Numbered from the stretch's first letter, positions 39,001 to 54,669 are shown. The stretch is 64,000 nt of DNA from Voacanga thouarsii (GCA_026120185.1 JANUWF010002061.1:1612001-1676000); one strand, 5' to 3'. Numbers and translations: made by a program. Notes: generated by a model not told the origin, from the sequence alone.

Positions 39001-39817
39001 GCTCTAAACAGTCCGGTAAGCCTGATTGTATTTGGCCTCGTAGATTGTTCCAAGACAGAAGAAGATGTTTGATTCTTCGACTGCACCGACATATATCAGC
39101 AGGAAGAGTACCTGATAATCTATTACTAGAAAGTGCAACAGCTTCCAGTGTTGAAATGTTGAAAATTGTAAATGGTATAGGGCCTGTAAACTTATTACCT
39201 GACATACTAAGACGCTTCAGGCTGTGAAGATTCCCCATTTGTTCTGGGATCCTCCCTTCTAAAGAATTGAAGTGTACATAAACATTCTCCAGATTGGTTA
39301 GATTAGTAATTGACGGAGGGATCATTCCAGCAAAGCTGTTGTTAGCCAGCGACATGTACTGAAGTTCAGTTAAGATACCGATCCAAGATGGAAAATCTCC
39401 AGTGAAGTTGTTATAACTTAAACTAATGTATCTTAATCTGCGTAAACGAGCCAGTTCTTCAGGCAGATTTCCAAGGAAATGATTGCTTTCCATGTCAAGA
39501 GAAACAAGAAAAGAGAGGTTTCCCAATTGTGGAGGAATGCTTCCAGTAAGACCCATGTTTGATACATTCAAAGCTCTCACTCTATGATGGCGAGAACCAC
39601 AAGTGACTCCCACCCAATCACAGACAGAAGATGTAGCCGACCAATTTTTTGCCAAGATTTGCCCAGTGTCTGATGTAAAGCAAGATTTCAGGGCTAGAAG
39701 AGCTGATTGATCAGTAGTGATGTTTGTCGCAGCAGCCATGGCTAAGCATCCCATTAGGAAAATAAACACCAAGAGTGGTGATAGAAGGGAAATGGGACAA
39801 GGCCTGTAAAATACCAT
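36069..39817 (-). CDS. LRR receptor-like serine/threonine kinase, subfamily XII (At3g47570/EFR-like), intact
   Basis: Four coding exons: 39817-38893, about 38709-38638 (72 nt), 38499-36508 and 36421-36069, all with GT-AG borders and phase-1 joints between LRR exons. They give 1113 residues; a start 30 nt upstream (39847) is also open. A signal peptide (MVFYRPCPISLLSPLLVFIF) and LRR N-terminal cap (DQSALLALKS...CDWVGVTCG) precede about 20 or more LRRs of the GxIPxxLGNLxxLxxL type, then a membrane segment (about 37180-37110) and a kinase with [15 protein letters not shown] Lys, HCDLKPTN, SDFGVAKF, and an APE motif completed across the last intron. HCD rather than HRD makes it a non-RD kinase, the class of pattern-recognition receptors such as FLS2, EFR and XA21. 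The ligand is unknown. It is the functional paralogue of the pseudogene at 4012-14310. Confidence 0.93.
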
Positions 39818-39847
39818 CTTGCATGGAGAACCCAGGAATTGTAGCAA

Positions 39848-40538
39848 ATAGACTGTGTTTCAATGATGAAATGCCGGTAAATATAGTAAGCATGTAGGAA
39901 CTAAACCACGGTTAATTTATGTTCCTTCAGAGCCAGAATCCAAAGTCTTCTCAGAGCAATTCCTGCAGCACTCAGCCAAGGGGATGCCCCAAATGAAAGA
40001 GAAATTTTTGCTCGGAAAAATTGCCAATGAGTGAATGAAAAGAAGCTTATTTCTATTACTTGTCCTGCGTGCTGCTTTCCTTGACTCCTAACACCACTTT
40101 TGGAGCATCTTACCGCTGCTGAATAGAAATTAAATTTAGATAAATTTATTTAAATATTATAAGAAATTATTAAATATGTTAAAACAAGTTAAAATTTAAA
40201 TAGAATTAAAGAGAGAATATGATGTATTATGATTATGAATATATAAAAATTTTTAAAAAATAAAATTATTTTAATTAATATTATTTTAATTTCACATTAA
40301 AATTTTAGACTCTTTCCAACCACACCCTTATTTTCTTCTTCAAAAAGTAAGAGCATTTGGATCTTGAATGTGGGGCAGGACTGCATTCTTCCATTACTCC
40401 TTGCGGGCTATCCGTGTTGTGAGCTTGCATTTGTTGACCATGCAAGTCTTCTCCATAAGAAGTTTGAGACAGTTTTATTTTTGAAGACTGGTTTTAAAAA
40501 ATAATTGTGATCTTGCCATCAACAAAAGAAATGACAAA
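39848..40538. other. Upstream region of the intact receptor kinase
   Basis: Probable promoter and 5' UTR of the minus-strand kinase. It is A/T-rich (40130-40310) with no coding domain. It ends at the TGAAC target duplication of the copia element at 40544. Confidence 0.6.
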
Positions 40539-40543
40539 TGAAC

Positions 40544-40895
40544 TGTTATAAAATTAGGATAGTGTTAGAATAAAATCTTCACACTACACACTAATAAAAC
40601 TCTAACTATTTTGCACAAGAATTTTTCTCCTTCTTTTCTCTCACAATTTTCTCTAATCTTTCTTTCACTAATCTTTCTTTCACAAAATAATGGTATATTA
40701 CAAGCTTAGAGAATAGCTCTATTTATAGAGCTCTAATTAGTGGATTACATCATGGCATACATCATCTTCCACTAATCTTAATTAGTGGTGTCTCCACCTA
40801 ATGGTGGACATCCATAAAAATCTTCTAATAATTCACATAAATCAATAATTAGTGGAGCCTCCACTAATTAATAAATATTTCAATAATTCATAATA
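40544..40895 (-). repeat. 3' LTR of copia A copy 2
   Basis: 352 bp, plus-strand TGTTATAAAATT to CATAATA. It contains the minus-strand TATA-like CTATAAATAG (40719-40728) and several TTAGTGG/CCACTAA words, including an inverted pair at about 40854-40872. Confidence 0.93.
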
Positions 40896-41253
40896 CTCCC
40901 CCTTGGATGTCCATCCATTACATAAAGAATATGCCTCGTTAAAACCTTACTAGATAAAAACTCAATGGAAAAAAAATCTAGTGCAGGAAAAAGAGTACAC
41001 TATTCTATATGTCTATTTATTACTCCCCCTGATGAGATGATTCCTTTAAATCTTTAAACCGACGCATACCGATTTTATATCTCAACTTTTCAAATGTTGC
41101 AGTCGGTAAAGTCTTCGTGAAAATATCTGCGAGGTTATCACATGACCGAATTTGTAGCACATCAATTTCACATTTCTTCTGGAGTTCATGAGTAAAGAAG
41201 AATTTTGGTGAAATATGTTTTGTCCGATCTCCTTTAATATATCCTCCTCGTAA

Positions 41254-42501
41254 TTAAGCTATGCAAGCTGCATTGTCTTCATAAAGAGGAGTTGGAATAC
41301 CTTTGATTGATGATAATCCACAACTTTCTCGGATATAATGAATCATGGATCTTAGCCATACACATTCTCGACTTGCTTCATGAATGGCTATAATTTCAAG
41401 CATGATTTGAAGAAGTAGTCTGCTATAGATTGTTTTGTAGAATGCCATGATATAGCAAGTATTTCCACATGTAAATAGATAGCCCGTTTGAAAACGTGCT
41501 TTATGTGGATCGGATAAATAACCAAAGATCTCGCATAACCTATCAATGTTGGATCGGTTTTATTTGAATAAAATAATTCGAGATCAATTGTACCTTGGAG
41601 ATATCGAAGGACTTGTTTAATTCCATTCCAATGTCGTTGTGTTGGTGAAGAACTAAATCTTGCTAATAAATTAACAAGCAAAAGCAATATCGAGTCGTGT
41701 ATTATTAGCAAGATACATCAATGCACCAATTGCACTCGAGATATGGTACTTCAGGACCAAGGAGTTCTTCATCATTTTCTTGAGGTCGGAAAGGATCTTT
41801 ATCCACATTTAATGATCGGACGATCATTGGAATACTCAATAGATGTGCTTTGTCCATGTAAAATCTTTTTAACACTTTTGCTGTATATGTTGATTGATGA
41901 ATAAATGTTTCACTCTCCAAATGTTCAATTTGTAAACCAATGCAAAATTTGGTTTTACCAAAATCCTTGATTTCGAATTCTCTTTTTAAATAATCAATTG
42001 TTTCTTGGAGCTCTTCAGGAGTTCCAATAAGATTAATATCATCAACATATATAGCTAATATCGCAAATTTAGAACCGCATTTCTTAATAAAAACGCATGG
42101 ACATACCCGGTCATTTTTAAATCCCGCTTTCAATAAATATTCACTAAGACGTGTGAACCACATGCGCCGCATTGCTTCGAGCCATATAATGATTTACGCA
42201 ACTTGATGGAGTAATTTTCACGAGGATAATGTTTATATGCTTCAGGCATATGAAATCCTTCGGAGATTTTCATGTAAACATCATTTTTTAAATTTCCATA
42301 CAAGTAAGCAGTGACAACATCTAATAGGCGCATATCTATCTTTTCATGTACTGCCAAACTGATAAGATATCGGAGTGTAATAGCATCAACAACAGGAGAA
42401 TAAGTTTCATCATAATCAATACTTGGTCTTTGTGAAAAACCTTGGGCTACTAATCGCGCTTTATATCGAACGATTTCACTCTTTTCATTGCGCTTTCGCA
42501 C
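41254..42501 (-). pseudogene. Copia A copy 2 reverse transcriptase and RNase H (frameshifted)
   Basis: RT from 42501 (RYKARLVAQGFSQRPSIDYDETYSPVV, KLRKSLYGSKQ), frame change near 42160, then RLSEYLLKAGFKN and the catalytic box YVDDINLIGTPEEL (42070-42030), LGLQIEHL-like IGLQIEHL, and KRFYMDKAHLLSIPM. RNase H from about 41711 (QRHWNGIKQVLRYLQGTIDLE, then HEASRECVWLRSM and a DNAACIA end at 41254), with two more frame changes. Catalytic residues are present but the pieces are in at least four frames. Confidence 0.87.
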
Positions 42502-42715
42502 AAATATCCATTTGTAGCCAACAGGTTTTACACCTTCTGGTGTTCGGATTGCAGGTCCGAAGACTTCACGTTTTACCAGTGCATTTAACTCCGATTGAAT
42601 TGCATCTTTCCATTGCAGCCAATCTTTTCTATGCCGACATTCATCAACTGATATTGGTTCAGGATCATCATTATCCTGTGTAACATCAAGAGATATATTG
42701 TATGCAAATATATTA

Positions 42716-45674
42716 TCAATAACAGCTTTCTATCCGATTCCAACTTCTATCGGAAGTAGTATAATTGATAGAAATTTCAGTGTTACTTTCATCAACTTCT
42801 GGTTCTTTGTCATCAGCTCTCTCTTGGTCTTTATCATTCTTTTCTTCAATATGATCTTCTGGATCATTTAATCCTCTTTTCTTTCGAGGATTTTTATTTT
42901 TAGAACCAAGAGGTTGGCCACGCTTCCGGCGTGTTTTTGACTCAAGCACTATAGGTATAATATTTTGTTCTCACTGGAACTTCAATTCGAATAGGAGCAT
43001 TTATAGTCTGGAATATGCGATTTTGTAACTCTTCTCGGAGTCAACAAAAGCGTCTCGGCATTTGATTTGCAATGCTTTGCAAATGAATTATCTTTTGAAC
43101 TTCAAGTTCACATGCGCTTGTGCGCGGATCAAGATAATTTAATGATGTTGTCCAAGCAAGATCCTTTTTATGTTGTTTTGGTTCTCCCCTAATTTAGGGA
43201 ATAATGATTCATCAAAATGACAATCAGCAAATCTTGTCGTGAATACATCTCCGTCGGGGGTTCAACATACCCGATAATAGAGGGAGAATCATATCTAACG
43301 TATATCCCCTTTCTTCTTTGAGGACCCATCTTTGTACATTGGTTTGGTGCAATTGGAATATATACAAGACACCCAAAAATTCTTAAATGAGCAATATTTG
43401 GTTCCGACCCAAAAGCCAATTGCAAAGGAGAGAATTTATGATAACTAGTCGGTCTTATACGTACAAGTGTTGCGAAGTATGTAGAATAGCATGTCCCCAG
43501 GCAGATGTTGGGAGATTTGTTTTCATTAATAATGGTCTAGCAATTAATTGTAATCGTTTAATCAAATATTCAGCAAGACCATTTTGTGTGTGAACATGAG
43601 CTACAGGATGTTCAACATTAATCCCAATTGACATGCAATATGCATCAAAAGCATGTGATGAAAATTCACCAGCATTATCCAAACGGATATTTTTAATGTG
43701 ATGGTCCGGAAATTGTGCTCGTAATTTAATTATTTGAGCAAGTAATCTCGCAAACGCTAGGTTGCAAGTAGATAATAAACATACATGTGACCCTCGGGAT
43801 GATGCATCAATTAAGACCATAAAATATTTGAACGGTCCACATGGTGGATCAATAGGTCCACAAATATCTCCGTGAATCCGTTCGAGAAATGTAGGACTTT
43901 CAACTCCTACTTTTACTGGTGATGGTTTAACAATTAATTTTCCTAGGGAACATGCAAGACATGCGAATTTTTCTGATGTTAATATCCTTTTATTTTTTAA
44001 AGGATGACCATGTGTATTCTCAATGATTCTTCTCATCATGGTAGATCCCGGATGACCCAACCGGTCATGCCAAATGCTAAAAGTAATAGGATCAGTAAAC
44101 TTCTGGTTTACTAGATGATGAATTTCAATTGTACGTATTTTTACAAAATATAGACCAAGTAGAAAAAGACGGCAGTTTTTCTAATACCGATTTCTTACCC
44201 AAATGCATTTGAGTAATAAAAAGATGATCAATCCCATTTTCCTCATTTGTTTCAACATGATACCCATTTTTGCGGATATGTTTAAAACTCAATAAATTTC
44301 TTCTGAATTTTGAGGAAAATAGTGTCTTATCAATAATAATTGTTGTTCCTTTAGGCAACAATATACTAGTTCTTCCGGAGCCCTCAATTACATTTGCACT
44401 ACCGTTTATCGTATAAATATTTATTTCTCCCATTTTGAGATCAGAAAAATATTTCTCATTTTTTAGTATGGTGTGTGTAGTTCCACTATCAATAATGCAT
44501 ACATCATCATTAATAACAGCCATCTGAACACAAATATATATATGTAAACGTAAATATTATTAGTATAGAATGAAAATGAAAATACAAAAATATTAGGGTG
44601 AGGCTTTAGTTCTTCTGGACACTGCCATCACCAATTAAATGGTCTATCCTACCATCCGGGTGTTCAAAAAATCCGATACATCCATATGGGTAATATTGAT
44701 ATTAAGATCTTCAAGATCAATATCATCATCCTCAAGCATTATTTATTGGATGTTGAGAAAAATTTGCTTCCACATTTTTATTTTTCAATGAAGCTTGATA
44801 CAATTCAACTAAATGCTTAGCCGTACTGACGCTTTCGTGACCAATGACCTTTCATGCCACATCTATAACATATATCCTCATGCTTTTCTTCAATTTCTTT
44901 TTCTTTTCCCTTTTGATCTTTTCTGCTCCACTTCAAGTTGCCGTATTTCTCACAGCTTGATTATAATTGTGATAAGGGAAATATCGAGCGTGTCTACGAC
45001 CATAACCACGACCACGGTCACGGCCACGGCCACGACCACGACTATAACGATGGCTTCTCGCTGAGCCAACAACATTCACTTCGAGAGTGCTCGTAGAGCC
45101 GCTTGGTCCGGCTTTATGATTTCTCAATAATAACTCATTATTTTTCTCTCGCAATGAGAAGGGCAGTAATTAAATCTATAAATTTTGTATACCCCTTTTC
45201 TCGATATTGTTGTCGCAGGACAATATTCGAGGCATGAAAGGTGGAGAATGTCTTCTCCAACATATCTTCATCGATCACTTTTTCTCCGCATAATTTTAAT
45301 TGAGATGTAATTTTATACATTGCGAAGCTATATTCATTCACGGTTTTAAAATCTTGCAACCTCGAGTGCAACCATTCATACCGTGCAGTAGGTAGTACGA
45401 CCATCTTTAGGTGGTCAAATCTTTCTTTTAAATTTACCCACAGGCCATATGGATCTTTTTCAGTAAGATATTCCATTTTCAAATTTTCATCGAGATGACG
45501 ACGAATAAAAATCAAAGCTTTAGCCTTGTGTTGTGCGGATGCACTATTATTTGCTTGAATAGTTTCACTAAGGCCTTCGACATTTAGATGCATTTCTGCA
45601 TCGAGAACCCATGACATATAATTTTTTCCAGAAATATCAAGGGCTACAAATTCGAGTTTCGCGATGTTAGCCAT
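42716..45674 (-). pseudogene. Copia A copy 2 gag, protease and integrase (frameshifted)
   Basis: Gag begins MANIAKLEFVALDISGKNY at 45674 and is open to 45138, then shifts; a GRGRGRDRGRG-type basic stretch lies near 45060-45000 and the zinc-knuckle region near 44870-44830. Protease is at 44523-44125 with DSGTTHT. Integrase is at 44060-43455 (LGHPG-like start, HGDICGPID, DNAGEFSS, HVHTQNGLAEY) and continues in another frame at 43425-43189. A basic linker (KTRRKRGQPLGSKNKNPRKK) is at 42949-42716. At least six frame changes separate these parts. Confidence 0.87.
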
Positions 45675-45775
45675 AGAGATCAATAAATGCGTACATGTCT
45701 TCTGGCTTTGGTAACGGCAGAAACTCGTGCTTAGTCTTCTGGCTTTTGTACCGGTAGAGACTCGTGCTGATAACG

Positions 45776-46127
45776 TGTTATAAAATTGGGATAGTGTTAG
45801 AATAAAATCTTCACACTACACACTAATAAAACTCTAACTATTTTGCACAAGAATTTCTCTCTTTCTTTTCTCTCACAATTTTCTCTAATCTTTCTTTCAC
45901 TAATCTTTCTTTCACAAAATAATGGTATATTACAAGCTTAGAGAATAGCTCTATTTATAGAGCTCTAATTAGTGGATTACATCATGGCATACATCATCTT
46001 CCACTAATCTTAATTAGTGGTGTCTCCACCTAATGGTGGACATCCATAAAAATCTTCTAATAATTCACATAAATCCATAATTAGTGGAGCCTCCACTAAT
46101 TAATAAATATTCCAATAATTCATAATA
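45776..46127 (-). repeat. 5' LTR of copia A copy 2
   Basis: 352 bp, nearly identical to the left LTR. It carries the minus-strand TATA-like box CTATAAATAG (45951-45960), which should drive element transcription leftward. The primer-binding region to its left reads CGTTATCAGCACGAG on the minus strand. Confidence 0.93.
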
Positions 46128-46132
46128 TGAAC

Positions 46133-50431
<4,299 letters not shown>

Positions 50432-50753
50432 AAGTTTCTGTTTTATCTGTTTCTTGTTCTTTTTTGTGTAATAGTTCTTTATTACAATTTACATTGTATA
50501 AATGATTAATGTTGGTTTTTTTTAATTGTAATTTAATAAATACAGAGGGTGGGTGACATGTTGACATCATTATTTTTACTCAGCATTTGTCAAAGGGAGA
50601 AATCAGAATCTTGACTTGAATGTAATTTTAAAGCAATTGAATTATTTTGATATTGTCACTGATGTATGCATTACTTCTAACTTTGTTTTTTTATACCAAT
50701 AAACCTAACTTGTTTTTTTTCAAGTTATTGTTTTTATGCTAATAATTTAGTCA

Positions 50754-51120
50754 TGTTATAAATTATTGGAATCTCCATTAATTAGTGGAGGCTCCACTAA
50801 TTATGAATTTATGTGAATTATTAGAAGATTTTTATGGATGTCCACCATTTAGTGGAGACACCATTAATTGAGATTAGTTGAAGATGATGTATGCCATGAT
50901 GTATTTCACTAATTAGAGCTCTATAAATAGAGTTATTCTCTAAGCTTGTAATACACCATCATTTTGTGAAAGAAATATTAGTGAAAGAAAGATTGGAGAA
51001 AGAATTGTGAGAGAAAGAAAGAGAGAAGTTTGAAGAGAAATTCTTGTGCAAAGAATAGTTAGAATTTTCTTAGTGTGTAGTGTGTAGATTTTATTCTAAC
51101 ACTACCCTAATTTTATAACA
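50754..51120 (+). mobile_element. Solo LTR of copia family A
   Basis: 367 bp, TGTTATAAATT...TTTTATAACA, flanked by perfect AGTCA duplications (50749-50753 and 51121-51125). It is in the opposite orientation to the copy at 40544-46127. TATA-like CTATAAATAG lies at 50921-50930. A near-perfect palindrome (TAATTAGTGGAG / CTCCACTAATTA) is at 50779-50803. It sits about 320 bp past the demethylase stop codon and 145 bp before tRNA-Tyr. Confidence 0.96.
50921..50930 (+). promoter_or_regulatory. TATA-like box of the solo LTR
   Basis: CTATAAATAG embedded in AGAGCTCTATAAATAGAG. The same box is conserved in all four family-A LTRs of the window, so it is probably the element's promoter. In this solo copy it would drive transcription toward tRNA-Tyr and antisense into the 3' side of the minus-strand PTH2 gene. 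Confidence 0.6.
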
Positions 51121-51265
51121 AGTCAAGATTTTTTCTTTTTTTAATTAGGAAAATTATCAAATGATGTTTTTTGGAAGTATCAGTTTTTCTCAATTTTATG
51201 GTGGTCCAGAAATAGGAAACAATTCGGACAAGAGTAAAAAAAGAAATCTTAGGGGTTGTTACATC

Positions 51266-51351
51266 CCGACCTTAGCTCAGTTGGCAGAGCGGAGGACTGT
51301 AGTTGATAGCAGCTGATCCTTAGGTCGCTGGTTCGAATCCGGCAGGTCGGA
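51266..51351 (+). tRNA. tRNA-Tyr: tRNA-Tyr (GTA anticodon) with intron
   Basis: Acceptor stem CCGACCT (51266-51272) pairs with AGGTCGG (51344-51350), with A as discriminator. A box TAGCTCAGTTGG and B box GGTTCGAATCC are canonical. Anticodon GTA is at 51299-51301, followed after one base by a 13-nt intron (51303-51315), as is normal for plant tRNA-Tyr. Confidence 0.96.
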
Positions 51352-51352
51352 A

Positions 51353-51372
51353 GCTTTTTAGAATTTTTTAGA
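51353..51372 (+). terminator. RNA polymerase III terminator of tRNA-Tyr
   Basis: A TTTTT run (about 51355-51359) follows the tRNA within a few bases, and a second TTTTTT run lies at about 51364-51369. Both are adequate Pol III stop signals. Confidence 0.75.
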
Positions 51373-51378
51373 ATTTCT

Positions 51379-51694
51379 CTATTTCCCATTTTTGCTTTTA
51401 CTTTGGCTTTGTAGCAAATAACCTACATCATTTCACATTTTTCCTTTATAGAACTTTCCTCACCTTTCACTCGATCACTACTTCCAATTTTTGCTTTTAC
51501 TTTGGCTTGCTAAAACAAAACAAAGGACCTACAGCCGTTCACTTGATCACTATTTCCCATTTTTGCTTTTACACTTTGGCTTGCTAAAACAAAACAAAGC
51601 CAGAAGAATCTACAGCCGTTCGCTTGATCACTATTTCCCATTTTTGCTTTTACTTTGGCTTGCTAAAACAAAGCCAGAATAACCTGCAGCAACC
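51379..51694 (+). repeat. Minisatellite, four units of about 65-100 bp
   Basis: Units begin near 51379, 51477, 51549 and 51630, each with CACTATTTCCCATTTTTGC-like then TTTTACTTTGGCTTGCTAAAAC-like sequence. The last three share AAACAAAG, CTACAGCCGTTC and CTTGATCA. Units vary in length and spacing. No known transposon ends are seen. Confidence 0.8.
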
Positions 51695-52090
51695 ACCTGC
51701 CAAGTGCGTCTTTGTTGCCCTTTCTTCTGCCAATGAACAACCCGCAATTTGTCTCTTTTGTTCCATTCCTTTACTACTGATTTCAAATTTTTACGAAATA
51801 TTAGAATGCTAATCCCACTACTGTATGCATAACCATTAGCAATCAAATCAAATTGTAACTATGTATCCGTATAATAGTAACATCACAAATAGCTAATTCC
51901 TCAGATGTACTGTAACATTAATAACCAATATTCGAGGAAAAAAGCACAAAAAAGATTTATTTGTTTAGCACTAAATCGATTACACCTTGCTGTTTTCATC
52001 ATCATCATGACATATGGTGGTCTCCGGTAGAGAATGCCAAGCTTTCAGCCCACGGAGGTGAGGTAGACGTCTAGTTGAGCAATGTTTTCA

Positions 52091-54040
52091 CTACAAGAGT
52101 TTCAATCCACCAGTTACATCATCTACCATGTCAGCTGGTCCTGCAAATGAAGGGTAAAAACAACCAATTAGAAGAGCCTTGTGACGAGAGACATGCCCAT
52201 CTCCAGGTGATAGAGGGAAGAGAAGCGTTTTGAAGTATTTAAAGATTACAAGTTGGTAATGAGGACTTGGACGAGTTTGTCAGAAGGACTTGGACTTAAA
52301 TATAGAAAAGAAAAAACAGTTTATCGGACATCCAAAACACAGCTTGAACTACATGTTAGGTGCAGGGTATGGAAAATATACCAAGAATAGCCATCACCGT
52401 TCTTGAATCTGAAAAGTAGAAAAATCAATAGTCAGGATTGGGAATATAGCTGCTGAAACAAAGATAAGCAGAAAGGCAGAACTCGAAATGAATAAATACA
52501 GAAGATAAATGTGAATTGTTCAATACAACTCAAAAGCATAAACACGACAAAGAAATAGAGAGCAGAATCTGGAACATCCAGAGTCACTGCAAAGCAAAAC
52601 TCCAAGAAATATGTTCCCCAGATAAGAAATTACACTAACAACCATGTCCTCCCTATTCACCAAATTATTGAGAGAGTTTCTGTTCCTAAAACTGTGACTT
52701 CACTTGCAGTATTCAACACTCTTATTGTTTTGCATCTTATCACCACCGAGGTCTTTTTCCTTAACATCAAACCAGCCAATAATTCCCAGGGGCATTCCCT
52801 CACCATAAGTTTAGGCAATTCCATAACCAAAAGAATTAATTATTCCAATGCATGGCAGCAAAAAAACAAAAAAGGGGGAGACCATCTCCTGCAAATCAGA
52901 GCAAAGGAACAAGTCATAGTAACTCACTCGGTGCAATCTGAGTTCTCCCAGCATCAATAGTAATATGGGTTGGTAGATTAAGTGATTTTGCCCTTTCCTG
53001 ACAAAATAAAGAACAGAATATAAGTGATGTTACAGCATATTTGCAATTTGAAGCACCACGCTGTCAAATAGTACTTAAAATCCCATGCTATTCCAGATAA
53101 TATGGACTATATTTATCAAATTTTCCAACAACCAGTTGATGGATGAAACTATCAGATCATAGACAGTATCCGCATTGATAAATATTATAATATGGGGGAG
53201 AAAATCCCCGGTCGAGTAGACAACAAGGTCTGAGTGATCAGAACACCCAAAAACTGACCAACAGTAGTATATGAAATTTGAACTACAAATTCATATTGAT
53301 AGAGCATTTGAAATATATAAAATGTGTCTATTCATTATACTACTTTAGGTTGACCAGACCCTCCCAAGAGGACAGACTAACTAATCAAAATACTAGAAAT
53401 ATTCTAATAGTTCAACTAACAACTACGAAGCCTCAATACATCAACTGATACAATATGTATACACAACAACTTGCACATACAACTCTAGCCATTGGTATGG
53501 TAATCCCAACAAAATATGAGACAGAAGACTAATTAAACACTCTTATATCAGTAATTGAATCACTTAACAGATTTTATATTACATGTCAAAACAATGAAGG
53601 AAAGTAACACTGACTTGCAAAACCAGCATATCATCCTCACTTTCAATCTTCACAACCACTTTGACCTGTCCACACATCTCCCACCTGCACAGAGAGAAAC
53701 CCTGATAAAGAGAACAGATACAGACCCTACACACTCATTCTAGATTTAACCTAGCCCAAGTATTGATTACGTCTAAATTACCTGTTCAAAGCTTTCGGTG
53801 CCCGTTGAAGAATCTTTTTATAGAGACCCAAAGTTGCATGACTATAAACAAGGAGTTTATTGGAAAGAAGTTAGAACGACAATATCATATATCAGTTAAA
53901 CAAAATAGCAAACCATGAGAACAGAGCTCAACAGAGTTAAACTATGCTATACATGATCACTTGAAAAGGCTTGTGCCCACAGTGACTACAAGGCGCATCT
54001 ATCCCAAAACAAGAAAAAGTAAAAGAATATAAATATATAC

Positions 54041-54081
<41 letters not shown>

Positions 54082-54667
54082 ATTGTAATATCCAATAAGC
54101 ATTGCTACATGTTTTGATGTCATCAACTTCCATTCCAGTCTGATGTTAACAGGTGAATTCACAAAGGAATATCTCCTCTAGATGAAGAATGATTGTCCAA
54201 GGACATTCTAACGGCCAGCCTCCAGTTTTGAGTGATAAAGACAATAATATTTACCTGCATTGGGCAGCAATTTTTCCTTTCCCCATCTTCAAGTCGTTCC
54301 TCACAACCAAAACCTGCATATCAATGAAAATCCAAAGAGTACAGTCAGGTCATCTAAATTTCTTATACATGCATACACAACTATTTGACTGTACATCTGT
54401 GTCTGAGTTCAAGTGAGCACATGAATACCCCTTTTACAGGAGATAGCAACACACCATTTTAAAATCTTCAAGGATATCAGCAAGCTTTTCAAGCTCAGAG
54501 GCTTGTTTGACTTGATTTTTCTTATTCCCATTGGTAGTTATATTGCTGTCCTTGGAAACTCTAGATGAAAGAAATAAGCGAGCAGAATGTCGAGTACCAA
54601 TCAGATATCCCAAAGCAAGGCAGCCTGCCCCCAGCAGCAAAGCACTAAGCCATGTCATGTCTATCAT
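52091..54667 (-). CDS. PTH2: Peptidyl-tRNA hydrolase 2 (Pth2/Bit1 type)
   Basis: Seven coding exons: 54667-54455, 54313-54255, 53841-53782, 53684-53615, 52997-52928, 52408-52382 and 52140-52091. All have GT-AG borders, in frame, 182 residues ending TGGLKLL. The enzyme hydrolyses peptidyl-tRNA released by stalled ribosomes so the tRNA can be reused. The N-terminus (MTWLSALLLGAGCLALGYLI) is a membrane anchor, as in organelle-associated Pth2. A polar linker is followed by EKLADILEDFKM, the core VLVVRNDLKMGKGKIAAQCS, HATLGLYKKILQRAPKAL, then THITIDAGRTQIAP and SRTVMAILGPADMVDDVTGG. These hold the Lys, Asp and Thr/Ser positions conserved in Pth2. Start may be 54667 or 54658. A splice acceptor just upstream (54670) implies a 5'-UTR intron. 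Confidence 0.95.
54044..54078. repeat. (TG)n microsatellite in PTH2 intron
   Basis: About 17 TG units inside the intron between exons 54255 and 53841. Confidence 0.97.
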
Positions 54668-54669
54668 AC

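Larger units (their letters stand above)
40544..46127 (-). mobile_element. Ty1/copia retrotransposon, family A, copy 2 (full length, recent)
   Basis: 5584 bp, minus strand, flanked by TGAAC at 40539-40543 and 46128-46132. LTRs are 40544-40895 and 45776-46127 (352 bp each) and differ at about 5 positions (1.4%), so insertion was recent. The minus-strand polypurine tract AAGGGGGAG abuts the left LTR at 40896-40904. The coding region is gag, protease, integrase, RT, RNase H but is broken in many places. Confidence 0.94.

Noticed and set aside
53555..53743. Small plus-strand open frame within PTH2
   Set aside because: It is antisense to PTH2 exon 4, which is supported by splice sites and domain continuity.
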